Part shown: positions 25,449-34,458 of the stretch, piece after piece | How the letters are laid out: every line of letters begins with the position of its first letter | Numbering within the stretch: the first letter of the stretch is position 1 | Origin: Oscillospiraceae bacterium | GTDB taxonomy: Bacteria; Bacillota; Clostridia; Oscillospirales; Oscillospiraceae | Reading direction: 5' to 3' | Length of the DNA: 64,000 nucleotides | Assembly: GCA_015067495.1 (NCBI GenBank) | Contig: SVMI01000009.1 | Coordinates: forward strand, 1-64,000 | Program-made: the position numbers and the translations under genes | The notes under the pieces: model-generated | Told to the model about the DNA's origin: nothing | The model's input: the letters and a program-made list of their open reading frames with translations, nothing else | Databases searched by the model: none

Positions 25449-25480
25449 ATACCGGGACCGACATTTGCCGGTCCCGGTAT
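25449..25480 (+). terminator. Hairpin after ispH-rpsA
   Basis: ATACCGGGACCG / CGGTCCCGGTAT, 12-bp perfect stem with an 8-nt loop. The downstream tract is not T-rich, so it may be a partial terminator or a 3'-end stabiliser. Confidence 0.6.
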
Positions 25481-25501
25481 CGTGCATTCTGGAGGATTAT
25501 T

Positions 25502-25783
25502 ATGGTTAAACACATTGTTCTTTACACTCTCAAGGAAGGCATCAACAAGCCGGAAGCGGTGGAGATCATTCGATCTGTGCTGGAGCCGCTGGTCGGTAAG
25601 ATCCCCGGTCTGCTGCATCTGGAGATCCGTCAGGCGTTCTCCGGCATGGACTGCGCACTGTATTCCGAATTTGAAAGCCGTGAGGCACTGGAAAACTATG
25701 CAAAGCATCCGCTGCATCTGGAGGCAAAGGAGCATTTCTGGAGCTTCCTCGACACCCGTGTTGCCGCGGATTACGATTTCTGA
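25502..25783 (+). CDS. Dabb (stress-responsive A/B barrel) family protein
   Basis: 93 residues, one ferredoxin-like alpha/beta barrel. It begins MVKHIVLYTLKEG, contains the family pattern IPGLLHLEIRQ, and ends ALENYAKHPLHLEAKEHFW, which carries the conserved Y..HP.H segment. Dabb proteins form dimers and have varied, mostly unknown roles. GGAGG lies upstream of the ATG. It begins a small rightward group with the ACT and PFL-family genes (9-10 bp gaps). Confidence 0.88.
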   Translation: MVKHIVLYTLKEGINKPEAVEIIRSVLEPLVGKIPGLLHLEIRQAFSGMDCALYSEFESREALENYAKHPLHLEAKEHFWSFLDTRVAADYDF

Positions 25784-25792
25784 GGTGAGAGT

Positions 25793-26062
25793 ATGAAGGC
25801 GATTGTTACAGTTGTGGGAAAAGATCAGGTCGGCATCATTGCCGGCGTTTGCATGAAGCTTGCAGATTACAATGTGAATGTTCTGGACATCAGCCAGACC
25901 GTCATGTCGGGCTATTTTACCATGATGATGGTTGCGGACGTGTCCGCTTGTAATGTGCCGCTGGCACAGCTTTGCACCGATATGGAAGAGCACGGCAAGA
26001 CCAAAGGACTTTCCATCCGTGTGCAGCGGGAGGATATTTTTGAGGCAATGCACCGCGTTTGA
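25793..26062 (+). CDS. ACT domain-containing protein (UPF0237 type)
   Basis: 89 residues, a single ACT fold. It starts MKAIVTVVGKDQVGIIAGVC, the ligand-binding loop pattern of stand-alone ACT proteins, followed by YNVNVLDISQTVMSGYFTM. ACT domains bind small molecules, often amino acids, and regulate partners. It lies 10 bp before the PFL-family gene, a pairing widespread in bacteria that suggests it regulates or binds that protein. Confidence 0.92.
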   Translation: MKAIVTVVGKDQVGIIAGVCMKLADYNVNVLDISQTVMSGYFTMMMVADVSACNVPLAQLCTDMEEHGKTKGLSIRVQREDIFEAMHRV

Positions 26063-26071
26063 GGAAATGAT

Positions 26072-27430
26072 ATGCTGAATACAAAAGATATTTTACAGAC
26101 CCTCGATATGATCGACAAGCGGCATCTTGACATCCGCACGATCACCATGGGCATCAGTTTGCTGGATTGCTGCGATACCGATCTGCAGCGCTGCTGTGAT
26201 AAGATCTATCACAAGATCACCCGCTGCGCCAAGGATCTGGTCAGGGTCGGCGAGGAAATCGAGAAGGAATTTGGCATTCCCATTGTCAACAAGCGCATTT
26301 CCGTCACGCCAATCGCATTGGTTGCAGGCTCCTGCGAGGCGGAGTCTTACGTTGAGATCGCAAAGACCCTTGATGCCGCAGCAAAGAAGTGCGGTGTCAA
26401 TTTCATCGGCGGTTTTTCCGCCTTGGTGCAGAAGGGTGCAACAAGCGGCGACCTGAAGCTGATCCGCTCGATCCCCGAGGCGATGAAATGCACGGAACGT
26501 GTCTGCGCCAGTGTCAATGTCGGCTCGACTAAGGCGGGCATTAACATGGATGCCGTTGCGGAAATGGGTCGTGTGATCAAGAAAACCGCTGAGCTGACCG
26601 CAGAGAATGACGGTTTGGGCTGTGCCAAGCTGGTGGTTTTTGCAAATGCGGTGGAGGACAACCCCTTCATGGCAGGTGCGTTCCACGGGGTCGGCGAGCC
26701 GGAATGCGTTTTGAATGTGGGCGTTTCGGGACCCGGCGTTGTGTACCATGCGCTGCAGAGCGTGAAGGGGCAGCCCTTTGATGTGGTGGCAGAGACCGTC
26801 AAGAAGACGGCGTTCCGCATCACCCGTATGGGTCAGCTGGTGGGTCAGGAGGCATCCCGCAGACTGGGTGTGCCCTTCGGTATCGTTGATCTGTCCCTTG
26901 CACCCACACCGGCAGTTGGCGACAGCGTTGCCCGGATTCTGGAAGAAATGGGTCTGGAGGTCTGCGGCACCCACGGCACGACCGCCGCGCTGGCACTTCT
27001 GAATGACGCGGTCAAAAAGGGCGGTGTTATGGCAAGTAATCATGTGGGCGGTCTGTCCGGCGCGTTTATTCCCGTGTCGGAGGACGAGGGCATGATCGCT
27101 GCCGCACAGAGCGGTACGCTGACCCTTTCCAAGCTGGAAGCCATGACCTGTGTCTGCTCCGTTGGCTTGGATATGATCGCCGTTCCCGGCGATACCAGTG
27201 CCGAAACCATTTCTGCCATCATTGCGGATGAGGCTGCCATCGGCATGGTCAATTTCAAGACCACCGCCGTGCGTATCATTCCTGCGCCCGGCAAGACAGT
27301 CGGAGACATGGTGGAGATGGGCGGATTGCTCGGCAGTGCGCCTGTGATGCCTGTGCATGGAGAGTCTGCGGCTGACTTCATCGCAAGAGGCGGACGGATC
27401 CCCGCGCCGATCCAAAGCCTGAAAAACTAA
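26072..27430 (+). CDS. PFL-family protein (UPF0210/DUF711)
   Basis: 452 residues, the full length of the UPF0210 family, whose structures resemble the pyruvate formate-lyase/ribonucleotide reductase barrel. Recognisable segments include [19 protein letters not shown]-like [28 protein letters not shown] and [21 protein letters not shown] see no glycyl-radical motif and no function is established. It is paired with an upstream ACT-domain gene, as usual for the family, and ends at a strong bidirectional terminator. Confidence 0.93.
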   Translation: MLNTKDILQTLDMIDKRHLDIRTITMGISLLDCCDTDLQRCCDKIYHKITRCAKDLVRVGEEIEKEFGIPIVNKRISVTPIALVAGSCEAESYVEIAKTLDAAAKKCGVNFIGGFSALVQKGATSGDLKLIRSIPEAMKCTERVCASVNVGSTKAGINMDAVAEMGRVIKKTAELTAENDGLGCAKLVVFANAVEDNPFMAGAFHGVGEPECVLNVGVSGPGVVYHALQSVKGQPFDVVAETVKKTAFRITRMGQLVGQEASRRLGVPFGIVDLSLAPTPAVGDSVARILEEMGLEVCGTHGTTAALALLNDAVKKGGVMASNHVGGLSGAFIPVSEDEGMIAAAQSGTLTLSKLEAMTCVCSVGLDMIAVPGDTSAETISAIIADEAAIGMVNFKTTAVRIIPAPGKTVGDMVEMGGLLGSAPVMPVHGESAADFIARGGRIPAPIQSLKN

Positions 27431-27434
27431 AAGT

Positions 27435-27464
27435 ATCCCCATAGGAAGCGATTCCTATGGGGAT
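27435..27464. terminator. Bidirectional terminator between the PFL-family gene and cysK
   Basis: ATCCCCATAGGAA / TTCCTATGGGGAT (13-bp perfect) with a GCGA loop between convergent genes. Confidence 0.88.
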
Positions 27465-27468
27465 TTCG

Positions 27469-28377
27469 TTATCCAAAGATGCCGGTGGAAAGGTAGCGGC
27501 TGCCGCTGTCGGGAAGAAGAACAACGATGGTCTTGCCCTTGTTTTCCGGGCGGTCTGCCAGCTCATAAGCGGCCTGCAGCGCAGCGCCGGAGGAGATGCC
27601 CACTAAGATTCCCTGCTCCCTGGCAAACGCCTTTGTCCGTGTATAGGCATCCTCGTCGGAAACGGGAATGATCTCGTCAACAAGGGACAGCTCCAGCAGG
27701 GGAGGGATGAAGCCTGCGCCAATGCCCTGAATCTTATGCGAACCTGCTTTGCCGCCGGTCAGCACCGCGGAGCTTGCCGGTTCAACACCTACAATACGTA
27801 CAGCGGGGTTCTTTTCTTTGAGATATTTTGCAGTTCCCGTGATCGTACCGCCTGTTCCGATGCCGGCGACGAACAGATCGATTTGTCCGTCGGTATCCTG
27901 CCAAAGCTCCGGGGCGGTGGTTTCATAATGAGCTTTGATGTTGGCAGGATTGGAAAACTGACCAGGAATGTAGGCGTTTCCTGCTTCTTTTGCCAGCTTT
28001 TCAGCCAATGCAATAGCGCCGGACATTCCCTCTGCTGCCGGCGACAGCACCACCTTCGCGCCGTAGGCAGCCATCAGCTGTCGGCGTTCAAGGCTCATAT
28101 TTTCTGGCATCACGATGGTGATGGCATACCCTTGCGCCGCGGCGATGGCGCACAAGCCGATGCCTGTGTTGCCGGAGGTTGCTTCGATGATCTGCGTATT
28201 TTTAGTCAGCAGACCCTGTGTTTTGGCATCCTCGATCATAAAATAGGCGGCACGGTCTTTCACTGAGCCGCCGGGGTTCATGCACTCCATTTTACACAGA
28301 ATCCGGCAGGTCGGGTGGGGAATTTTAAGTAACGGCGTATTGCCGATCATATCCGGCATGGTATTTTTTACAGACAC
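27469..28377 (-). CDS. cysK: Cysteine synthase A (O-acetylserine sulfhydrylase)
   Basis: 302 residues from a GTG at 28377, chosen because AAAGGAG lies about 9 nt upstream; a longer frame reaches further without such a site. It makes cysteine from O-acetylserine and sulfide using PLP. The PLP Lys is in NPGGSVKDRAAY, the substrate loop is EATSGNTGIGL, the phosphate-binding loop is GIGTGGTITGTAKYL, and LLPDSGSRYLST closes the site. It is divergent from cysE, the gene making its substrate. It looks somewhat AT-richer at its promoter end. Confidence 0.96.
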   Translation of the reverse strand: MSVKNTMPDMIGNTPLLKIPHPTCRILCKMECMNPGGSVKDRAAYFMIEDAKTQGLLTKNTQIIEATSGNTGIGLCAIAAAQGYAITIVMPENMSLERRQLMAAYGAKVVLSPAAEGMSGAIALAEKLAKEAGNAYIPGQFSNPANIKAHYETTAPELWQDTDGQIDLFVAGIGTGGTITGTAKYLKEKNPAVRIVGVEPASSAVLTGGKAGSHKIQGIGAGFIPPLLELSLVDEIIPVSDEDAYTRTKAFAREQGILVGISSGAALQAAYELADRPENKGKTIVVLLPDSGSRYLSTGIFG

Positions 28378-28390
28378 GGTAAAAAACTCC

Positions 28391-28419
28391 TTTCCATTTG
28401 CATACTTTCGTGCTATACT
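28391..28419 (+). promoter_or_regulatory. Candidate promoter of cysE
   Basis: TTTCCA (28391-28396), 17-bp spacer, TATACT (28414-28419), in the 80-bp cysK/cysE intergenic region, which is AT-rich. Confidence 0.5.
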
Positions 28420-28457
28420 GATATACAATCAAAATTGATCGCAGGGGGCGATGAAGC

Positions 28458-29267
28458 ATGAAGGAACTGACGATGTTGCTTTGGGAGGATTTTCAGCAGC
28501 TGCGCCGGATGGACGGCATCCACTGGGGAGAGCTGCCGGATCACGAGGGTGTGAAGAAGCTGGTCAAGCATCTGCACCGACTGGTCTATTTCCGCGGCAC
28601 ACAGCAGGAGCTGGGACAGATGATCCGAAAGTCCTATGACCTGTTGATGAGCCAGCTGGAGAAGGTGTGTCCTGACGAGGACACGGATCGCATTTGCATG
28701 GATTTTTTAGAAAAGATCCCTGCTGTCCGCGGCAAGATCGAAAAGGATCTGCTGGCAGCTTTTGAGGGTGACCCCGCTGCCACCGGCTACGACGAGATCG
28801 TTCTGGCGTATCCCGGACTTTATGCGATCACAGTTTACCGCCTTGCCCATGAATTATACAAGCTGAATGTGCCGCTGATCCCCAGATCCATGACGGAGCT
28901 GGCACACAGCACCACGGGCATCGATATTCACCCCGGTGCGACCATCGGTGAGTATTTCTTTATCGACCACGGCACAGGTATTGTTATCGGTCAGACCACG
29001 ATCATCGGCGATCACGTCAAGCTCTATCAGGGCGTGACTCTCGGCGGTCTTTCCACCCGGGGCGGTCAGAAGCTCTCCGGCGCAAAGCGCCATCCCACCA
29101 TCGAGGATTCTGTTACTATCTATGCCGGCGCGACCATTCTGGGTGGCGAAACGGTGATCGGACGGGGATGCGTCATCGGCGCAAATGCCTTTGTGACCAG
29201 CTCGATTCCTGCGGATACCACCGTGACCATGAAGCAGCCGGAGCTGCAGCTGAAAAAGCATCAATAG
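28458..29267 (+). CDS. cysE: Serine O-acetyltransferase
   Basis: 269 residues. An alpha-helical N-terminal part is followed by a left-handed beta-helix of hexapeptide repeats from about residue 155 (IHPGATIGEYFFIDHGTGIVIGQ, written here in pieces: IDIHPGATIGEYFF and IDHGTGIVIGQT). The active-site His is in DHGTG and the acetyl-CoA site is in GGLSTRGGQKLSGAKRHP. It transfers acetyl from acetyl-CoA to serine, feeding CysK. The N-terminus is longer than in short EpsC-type enzymes. No T-box or SAM motif is seen in the leader. Confidence 0.93.
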   Translation: MKELTMLLWEDFQQLRRMDGIHWGELPDHEGVKKLVKHLHRLVYFRGTQQELGQMIRKSYDLLMSQLEKVCPDEDTDRICMDFLEKIPAVRGKIEKDLLAAFEGDPAATGYDEIVLAYPGLYAITVYRLAHELYKLNVPLIPRSMTELAHSTTGIDIHPGATIGEYFFIDHGTGIVIGQTTIIGDHVKLYQGVTLGGLSTRGGQKLSGAKRHPTIEDSVTIYAGATILGGETVIGRGCVIGANAFVTSSIPADTTVTMKQPELQLKKHQ

Positions 29268-29277
29268 GAATGAGGGA

Positions 29278-29306
29278 ATGGACCTGCATTGTGCAGGTCC
29301 ATTTTG
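29278..29306. terminator. Terminator between cysE and tex
   Basis: ATGGACCTGCA / TGCAGGTCCAT with a 3-nt loop, then TTTTGTGTT; located between convergent genes. Confidence 0.85.
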
Positions 29307-29308
29307 TG

Positions 29309-31444
29309 TTATTTTGCCTGCTTCATGCTCAGGCTGATGCGGTGGCGTTCCTGATCGACGCTCAGCACCACAACCTTGACCACGTCGCCCACCTTCAGAA
29401 CCTCACTGGGGTGCTTCAGGCGGCGGTTGCACACCTCGGAAATGTGGACAAGTCCGTCCTGATGGACACCGATGTCCACAAAAACGCCAAAATCGATGAC
29501 ATTTCTGACTGTCCCGGTCAAAACCATGCCGGGCAGCAGATCCTTCATCTCCAGAACATCCTTTCGGAGGATCGGCGCAGGCAAATCGCTGCGGGGGTCA
29601 CGACCGGGCTTGGACAGCTCTTTGGCAATATCGATCAGCGTCGGCTCGCCAATAGCGCATTCTGCGGCAGCTTTGGCTGTGCCGTAGGCTTCAAGACGCT
29701 GGGGAAGGTCGGAAAGATCGCCGGTCTTGGTCAGATCGAACAGCGACAGCAGCTGCTTGGCGGCATCGTAGGACTCGGGATGGACGCCGGTGTTGTCCAG
29801 CAGCTCCTTGCTTTCCGGCACGCGCAGGAAGCCGGCGCATTGCTGATATGCCTTTGGTCCCAACTTCGGCACTTTTTTCAGCTGTGTGCGGCTGGTAAAA
29901 GGACCGTTTTCTTCACGGAAAGCGACGATATTCTTCGAGGTGGTGGCATTTAAGCCGGATACCTGCTCCAGCAGGCTTCTGGATGCGGTGTTGACGTCTA
30001 CACCAACTGCATTGACGCAGTCCTCCACCACGCCGCCCAGCGCGGCGTCCAGCTCCTTCTGGGGACAATCGTGCTGGTACTGACCCACACCGATCGCCTT
30101 CGGATCAATCTTGACAAGCTCCGCAAGGGGGTCCTGCAGACGGCGGGCGATGGACACGGCAGAACGCAGATTGACATCAAATTCAGGAAATTCCTCAGCC
30201 GCAAGGGGAGAGGCGGAGTAGACGGATGCACCGGCTTCATTGACGATCATATAGCTGGCATCCGGGAACGAGCGCAGCAGCTCCACGGTCATGGCTTCCG
30301 TTTCCCGGGATGCGGTGCCGTTGCCGATGGCAATGTGGATGACCTTGTGCTTGCGCATCAAGCCGGACAGAATGGCGATGGCTTCCTGCTTTTTCTTTTC
30401 GTTGAAGGTGGGGTAGACCACGGCGGTGTCCAGCACCTTGCCGGTGGCATCCACCACAGCGACCTTACAGCCGTTGCGGTAGCCGGGGTCAAGACCCATG
30501 GTGACAAAGCCCTTGACCGGCGGCTGCATCAGCAGAGGCTTCAGGTTCAGCGCAAAGTTGCGGATCGCGCCGTTGTAGGCACGTTCAGACAGATCAGAGC
30601 GGATCTCACGCTGGATGGAGGGGAAGATCAGACGCTCATAAGCATCCTCTGCCGCGGCACGGACAAAGGTGGAAACAAAGGCGGTGGGCTTCAGAGCCGC
30701 ACGGCAGACCAGCGCAGCACCGTCGTTTCCGGGGAGCGTCACGTTGGGCTTGAGAATGCCTTCCTTTTCACCACGGTTGATGGCGAGGATCTGGTGGTCA
30801 AGCAGCCGTGAGATCGGCTGGGAAAAATCATAGTAAAGGCGGTAAACAGTATCGGTTTCCGGGGCGTCTGCCTTGCAGGTGAACACACCCTTGCGCATCA
30901 CAAGAGCGCGCAGCTTCTTGCGGATGTCGGCATCATCGGAAAGATTTTCCGCGATGATGTCCGATGCGCCGGCTAACGCATCCTCGACAGTAAAGACCTC
31001 TTTTTCGGGATCGATATAGGCTTCTGCCAAAGCAGCAGGGTCTTGTCCGTCCTGCGCGAAAATTGCATCCGCAAGAGGCTGCAGTCCCTTTTCACGGGCG
31101 ATGGAAGCGCGGGTGCGGCGCTTTTGTTTGTAGGGGCGGTACAGATCCTCCACCTCTGCCAAGGTGGCGGCATTGTCGATGGCTTCGGACAGCTCCTCGG
31201 TCAGTTTGCCTTGATTTTCAATGGATTTTTTGACCTCATCACGGCGTTCCTGCAGATTGCGCAGGTAGGTCAGACGGGTCTCAAGGGCGCGCAGAGTGGT
31301 GTCATCCATCGCGCCGTGAGCCTCCTTACGGTAGCGGGCGATGAAGGGGATGGTGTTGCCCTCGTCGATCAGGTCGAGGACGTTTTGGATGTATTCGAGT
31401 TTTTGTCCCAGTTCTTCGGACAGAATTTCAGCTATGGAACGCAT
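29309..31444 (-). CDS. tex: Tex family RNA-binding transcription accessory protein
   Basis: 711 residues. Order: N-terminal helical Tex region, the YqgF-like RNase H fold domain with TMGLDPGYRNGCKVAVVD, helix-hairpin-helix pair (VNTASRSLLEQVSGLN and FTSRTQLKKVPKLGPKAY), and a C-terminal S1 domain from about residue 640 (LTGTVRNVIDFGVFVDIG). Tex proteins bind nucleic acid and interact with transcription and RNA turnover. AAAGGAG precedes the ATG. Single gene, read leftward. Confidence 0.96.
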   Translation of the reverse strand: MRSIAEILSEELGQKLEYIQNVLDLIDEGNTIPFIARYRKEAHGAMDDTTLRALETRLTYLRNLQERRDEVKKSIENQGKLTEELSEAIDNAATLAEVEDLYRPYKQKRRTRASIAREKGLQPLADAIFAQDGQDPAALAEAYIDPEKEVFTVEDALAGASDIIAENLSDDADIRKKLRALVMRKGVFTCKADAPETDTVYRLYYDFSQPISRLLDHQILAINRGEKEGILKPNVTLPGNDGAALVCRAALKPTAFVSTFVRAAAEDAYERLIFPSIQREIRSDLSERAYNGAIRNFALNLKPLLMQPPVKGFVTMGLDPGYRNGCKVAVVDATGKVLDTAVVYPTFNEKKKQEAIAILSGLMRKHKVIHIAIGNGTASRETEAMTVELLRSFPDASYMIVNEAGASVYSASPLAAEEFPEFDVNLRSAVSIARRLQDPLAELVKIDPKAIGVGQYQHDCPQKELDAALGGVVEDCVNAVGVDVNTASRSLLEQVSGLNATTSKNIVAFREENGPFTSRTQLKKVPKLGPKAYQQCAGFLRVPESKELLDNTGVHPESYDAAKQLLSLFDLTKTGDLSDLPQRLEAYGTAKAAAECAIGEPTLIDIAKELSKPGRDPRSDLPAPILRKDVLEMKDLLPGMVLTGTVRNVIDFGVFVDIGVHQDGLVHISEVCNRRLKHPSEVLKVGDVVKVVVLSVDQERHRISLSMKQAK

Positions 31445-31506
31445 GGGATTCTCCTTTGATCGTTAATGAGTGCATTATACCACAAAAATCCCAAAATGAA
31501 AAGAAA

Positions 31507-31532
31507 AACTTGGGTCGGTGACGACCCAAGTT
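31507..31532 (-). terminator. Terminator of ftsH
   Basis: AACTTGGGTCG / CGACCCAAGTT with a GTGA loop. On the minus strand it is followed by TTTTTCTTTT. Confidence 0.9.
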
Positions 31533-31539
31533 TTGCCGG

Positions 31540-33432
31540 TTATTCTTCTGCAGGTGCTTCGGCTTTTTCCTCAGTTTTGGGCGGATCAATGAACGCCATC
31601 AGCTCCTCGCCGGTGATGGTTTCCTTGGTCAGCAGGTAAGCGGAGATCTCATCCAGCAGCTCCCGGTTTTTGCGCAGGATATCCATAGAAGTATCGAAGC
31701 TTTCCCTGAGGATCTTCTGCACAGTGGAATCGATGATGGCAGCGGTAGCAGGGGAGCAGTCCAGCTGCGCATGATCCTCCAGATACTGGTTGGTGATGCT
31801 GGCAGGTGCCATCAGACCCAGCTCCTCGCTCATGCCGTAGAGGGCGACCATGTTCCGCGCCAGTGCGGTTGCACGCTGGATGTCGTTGGCAGCGCCGGTG
31901 GTCATGGTGCCGAAGACCAGCTGCTCCGCAGCACGACCGCCCAGCAGGGAGCGCAGCTTCACCAGAAGCTCTTCCTTGGTGGAGAGGAATTTCTCCTCCT
32001 CGGGCAGGTAAAGGGTGTAGCCCAGCGCGCCTTCCGTATGGGGAACGATGGTGATCTTGGAAACGGGGGTGTCATGCTTTTCAAGGGCAGAGATCAGAGC
32101 ATGACCCACCTCGTGATAGGCGACCATGCGCTTTTCCGTTTCGCTGAGGACGGTGTTTTTCTTTTCCGTACCTGCGATGACGGTTTCAAAGGAGACCAGC
32201 AGATCTTCCTGATTGACAGCCTGACGACCGTTACGCACGGCGCGCAGAGCAGCCTCGTTAACGAGGTTTGCAAGGTCAGCACCAACAGCACCGGCAGTTG
32301 CCTGAGCGATCTTTCGAAGATCCACATCCTCAGCCAGCTTGATCTTCCGGGTGTGAACCTTGAGGGTGTCCAATCTGCCCTGCAGGTTGGGACGGTCAAC
32401 GACGATCCTGCGGTCAAAACGACCGGCACGGAGCAGTGCCTTGTCAAGAATTTCCGGTCGGTTGGTGGCGGCGAGGATCACGACGCCCTTGGAGGAGTCA
32501 AAGCCATCCAGCTCGCCCAGTAGCTGATTGAGGGTCTGATCGTTATTGCCGAAACGGGAGTCACGGCTGCGACCGACAGCATCGATCTCGTCGATGAAAA
32601 CGATAGAGGGCGCGACCTTGGTCGCCTGCTGGAACAGATCACGGACACGGCTCGCGCCGACACCCACGAACATCTCCTCGAAGTCAGAGCCGGAGATGGA
32701 GAAGAAGGGGACACCCGCTTCGCCGGCAACCGCCTTGGCAAGCAGTGTCTTGCCCGTACCGGGAGAGCCTACCAGCAGCGCGCCCTTGGGCATCTTTGCG
32801 CCGATGTCGGTGTACTTCTTAGGATTGTGCAGGAAGTCAATGATCTCCTGCAGGGATTCCTTCGCCTCGTCCTGACCGGCAACGTCCTTGAAGGTGACGC
32901 CGGTCTCTTTTTCCATATACATCTTTGCCTTGCTGCTGCCGAAGCCGCCCATCATGCCTTCGCCGCTCATACGCTTGGTGATCATGCGCATGGTGAAGAA
33001 CAGCACGCCGATCATCAGGGCATAGTAGAGGATCATGATGATGGTGGAATTGTCCTCCACGATCTCCTGATTGACCTTCACGCCCATTTCATCGAGCCGC
33101 TCGGCAAGAGCCATCTTGTCGCCGCCGGCAGGTAGACCTGTGAAGCACGCCTTCTGTTGATTTGCGGGCTTGGCAGCCTCCTCCTTAGTCAGGTAGAGGA
33201 TGCGGTCATACTGCAGCTCTACCTCAGCCAGCTTACCCTCTTCCATTGCACTCAGGAAGTCGGAGTAGGTGGTCTGCGTGTATTGACTGCCGGCGATCGC
33301 ATTATAGACAACACTGATGAGCAGCACGATTGCCACAGCAATGATCAGCGTGAGGAAAATTCCGCCCTTCGGCTTCTTCTCATTCCCGGGCTTGTTACCG
33401 CCGTTTTGCGGGGTGTTGGGTTTTTGTTCCAT
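31540..33432 (-). CDS. ftsH: ATP-dependent zinc metalloprotease FtsH
   Basis: 630 residues. Two membrane helices (about 26-46 and 132-150) flank an extracytoplasmic segment; then come the AAA+ domain (Walker A GSPGTGKT, Walker [15 protein letters not shown] with [11 protein letters not shown]) and the M41 protease domain with zinc motif HEVGH. It degrades membrane and regulatory proteins as a hexamer. The Walker A has Ser where most FtsH have Pro (GPPGTGKT). The tail is acidic. GGAGG precedes the ATG. Single leftward gene. Confidence 0.97.
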   Translation of the reverse strand: MEQKPNTPQNGGNKPGNEKKPKGGIFLTLIIAVAIVLLISVVYNAIAGSQYTQTTYSDFLSAMEEGKLAEVELQYDRILYLTKEEAAKPANQQKACFTGLPAGGDKMALAERLDEMGVKVNQEIVEDNSTIIMILYYALMIGVLFFTMRMITKRMSGEGMMGGFGSSKAKMYMEKETGVTFKDVAGQDEAKESLQEIIDFLHNPKKYTDIGAKMPKGALLVGSPGTGKTLLAKAVAGEAGVPFFSISGSDFEEMFVGVGASRVRDLFQQATKVAPSIVFIDEIDAVGRSRDSRFGNNDQTLNQLLGELDGFDSSKGVVILAATNRPEILDKALLRAGRFDRRIVVDRPNLQGRLDTLKVHTRKIKLAEDVDLRKIAQATAGAVGADLANLVNEAALRAVRNGRQAVNQEDLLVSFETVIAGTEKKNTVLSETEKRMVAYHEVGHALISALEKHDTPVSKITIVPHTEGALGYTLYLPEEEKFLSTKEELLVKLRSLLGGRAAEQLVFGTMTTGAANDIQRATALARNMVALYGMSEELGLMAPASITNQYLEDHAQLDCSPATAAIIDSTVQKILRESFDTSMDILRKNRELLDEISAYLLTKETITGEELMAFIDPPKTEEKAEAPAEE

Positions 33433-33467
33433 TTTTTGCCTCCTTGGGCTTTATATGATTTGACTGT

Positions 33468-33496
33468 ATCATATCACAGTTCTTCCGCCTTCGCAA
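33468..33496 (-). promoter_or_regulatory. Promoter of ftsH
   Basis: On the minus strand TTGCGA (plus 33491-33496), 17-bp spacer, TATGAT (plus 33468-33473). Confidence 0.6.
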
Positions 33497-33566
33497 TCGG
33501 TGTTTTCTTATTATGCCGTAAATTTTCTGTAAACTTGCTGTTTTGGACGAAAGATTAAAAAATCTG

Positions 33567-33595
33567 TTGTGGAAATGATGATCTTCTGCTATAAT
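33567..33595 (+). promoter_or_regulatory. Promoter of rlmB
   Basis: TTGTGG (33567-33572), 17-bp spacer, perfect TATAAT (33590-33595). Confidence 0.65.
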
Positions 33596-33633
33596 GTCAA
33601 TAACTATGTTTATATGACTTGGAGATGAGAAAC

Positions 33634-34443
33634 ATGAATGACAAACGGAATTTTGGACGGGGCGACAGAAGAAATGACAGACGTGCTGCTCCTGCACCCG
33701 TTGAAGAGGTGGAAGGTCAGCTGGAGGGCAGAAACGCTCTGACGGAAGCCCTGCGCAGCGGTCGCACCATCGACAAGGTGTTTATCGCGGCAGGCGAGAC
33801 CGACCGCGGCCTGCAGCGTCTTGCGGCGGAAGCAAAGGAAGCCGGCGCGGTTGTTGTTCCCGTGGATCGCCGCAAGCTGGATGCCATGAGCTTTACCAAG
33901 GCGCATCAGGGCGTCATCACGCTTGCTGCTGCCCATGAATACTGCTCCATCGATGATATTCTGGAGGAGGCCGCTTCCCGCGGCGAAAATGCGCTGATCG
34001 TCATCTGTGACGAATTGACCGACCCCCATAATCTGGGAGCGATCATGCGTTCTGCAGAGTGCGCGGGCGCTCACGGCGTGATCATTCCGAAGCGTCGCAG
34101 CGTCGGCTTGACGGCAACGGTTGCCAAGGCATCCGCCGGTGCGGTAGAGTACATGAAGGTCGCCCGGGTGACCAACATCAACAGTGCCATCGCTGAGCTG
34201 AAGGAGAAGGGCGTCTGGATTTTCGGTACAGCCGCGGAAGGCTCGATCCCCATGTACAAGGCAGACCTGACCGGTCCTGCTGCCATCGTCATCGGCAATG
34301 AGGGCGACGGCATGAGTCCGCTGGTGCGCAAAAACTGTGATGTGACTGTAAGCATTCCGATGCGGGGACGGATCTCGTCGCTGAATGCATCTGCTGCCGC
34401 GTCGATCCTGCTTTATGAGGCTGTCCGTCAACGGATCGGATAA
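33634..34443 (+). CDS. rlmB: 23S rRNA 2'-O-ribose methyltransferase, RlmB/TrmH family
   Basis: 269 residues from the ATG at 33634 (GGAG 9 nt upstream; an in-frame TTG at 33619 overlaps that site). A basic N-terminal extension precedes the substrate-binding domain (VEGQLEGRNALTEALR). The SPOUT knot shows motif 1 LTDPHNLGAIMRSAE, motif 2 IGNEGDGMSPLVRK and motif 3 IPMRGRISSLNASAAASI. Homologues methylate G2251 of 23S rRNA; a different target in the same family is possible. The P-type-ATPase-like gene follows after 15 bp. Confidence 0.92.
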   Translation: MNDKRNFGRGDRRNDRRAAPAPVEEVEGQLEGRNALTEALRSGRTIDKVFIAAGETDRGLQRLAAEAKEAGAVVVPVDRRKLDAMSFTKAHQGVITLAAAHEYCSIDDILEEAASRGENALIVICDELTDPHNLGAIMRSAECAGAHGVIIPKRRSVGLTATVAKASAGAVEYMKVARVTNINSAIAELKEKGVWIFGTAAEGSIPMYKADLTGPAAIVIGNEGDGMSPLVRKNCDVTVSIPMRGRISSLNASAAASILLYEAVRQRIG

Positions 34444-34458
34444 TTGGAGGAAAGCTGC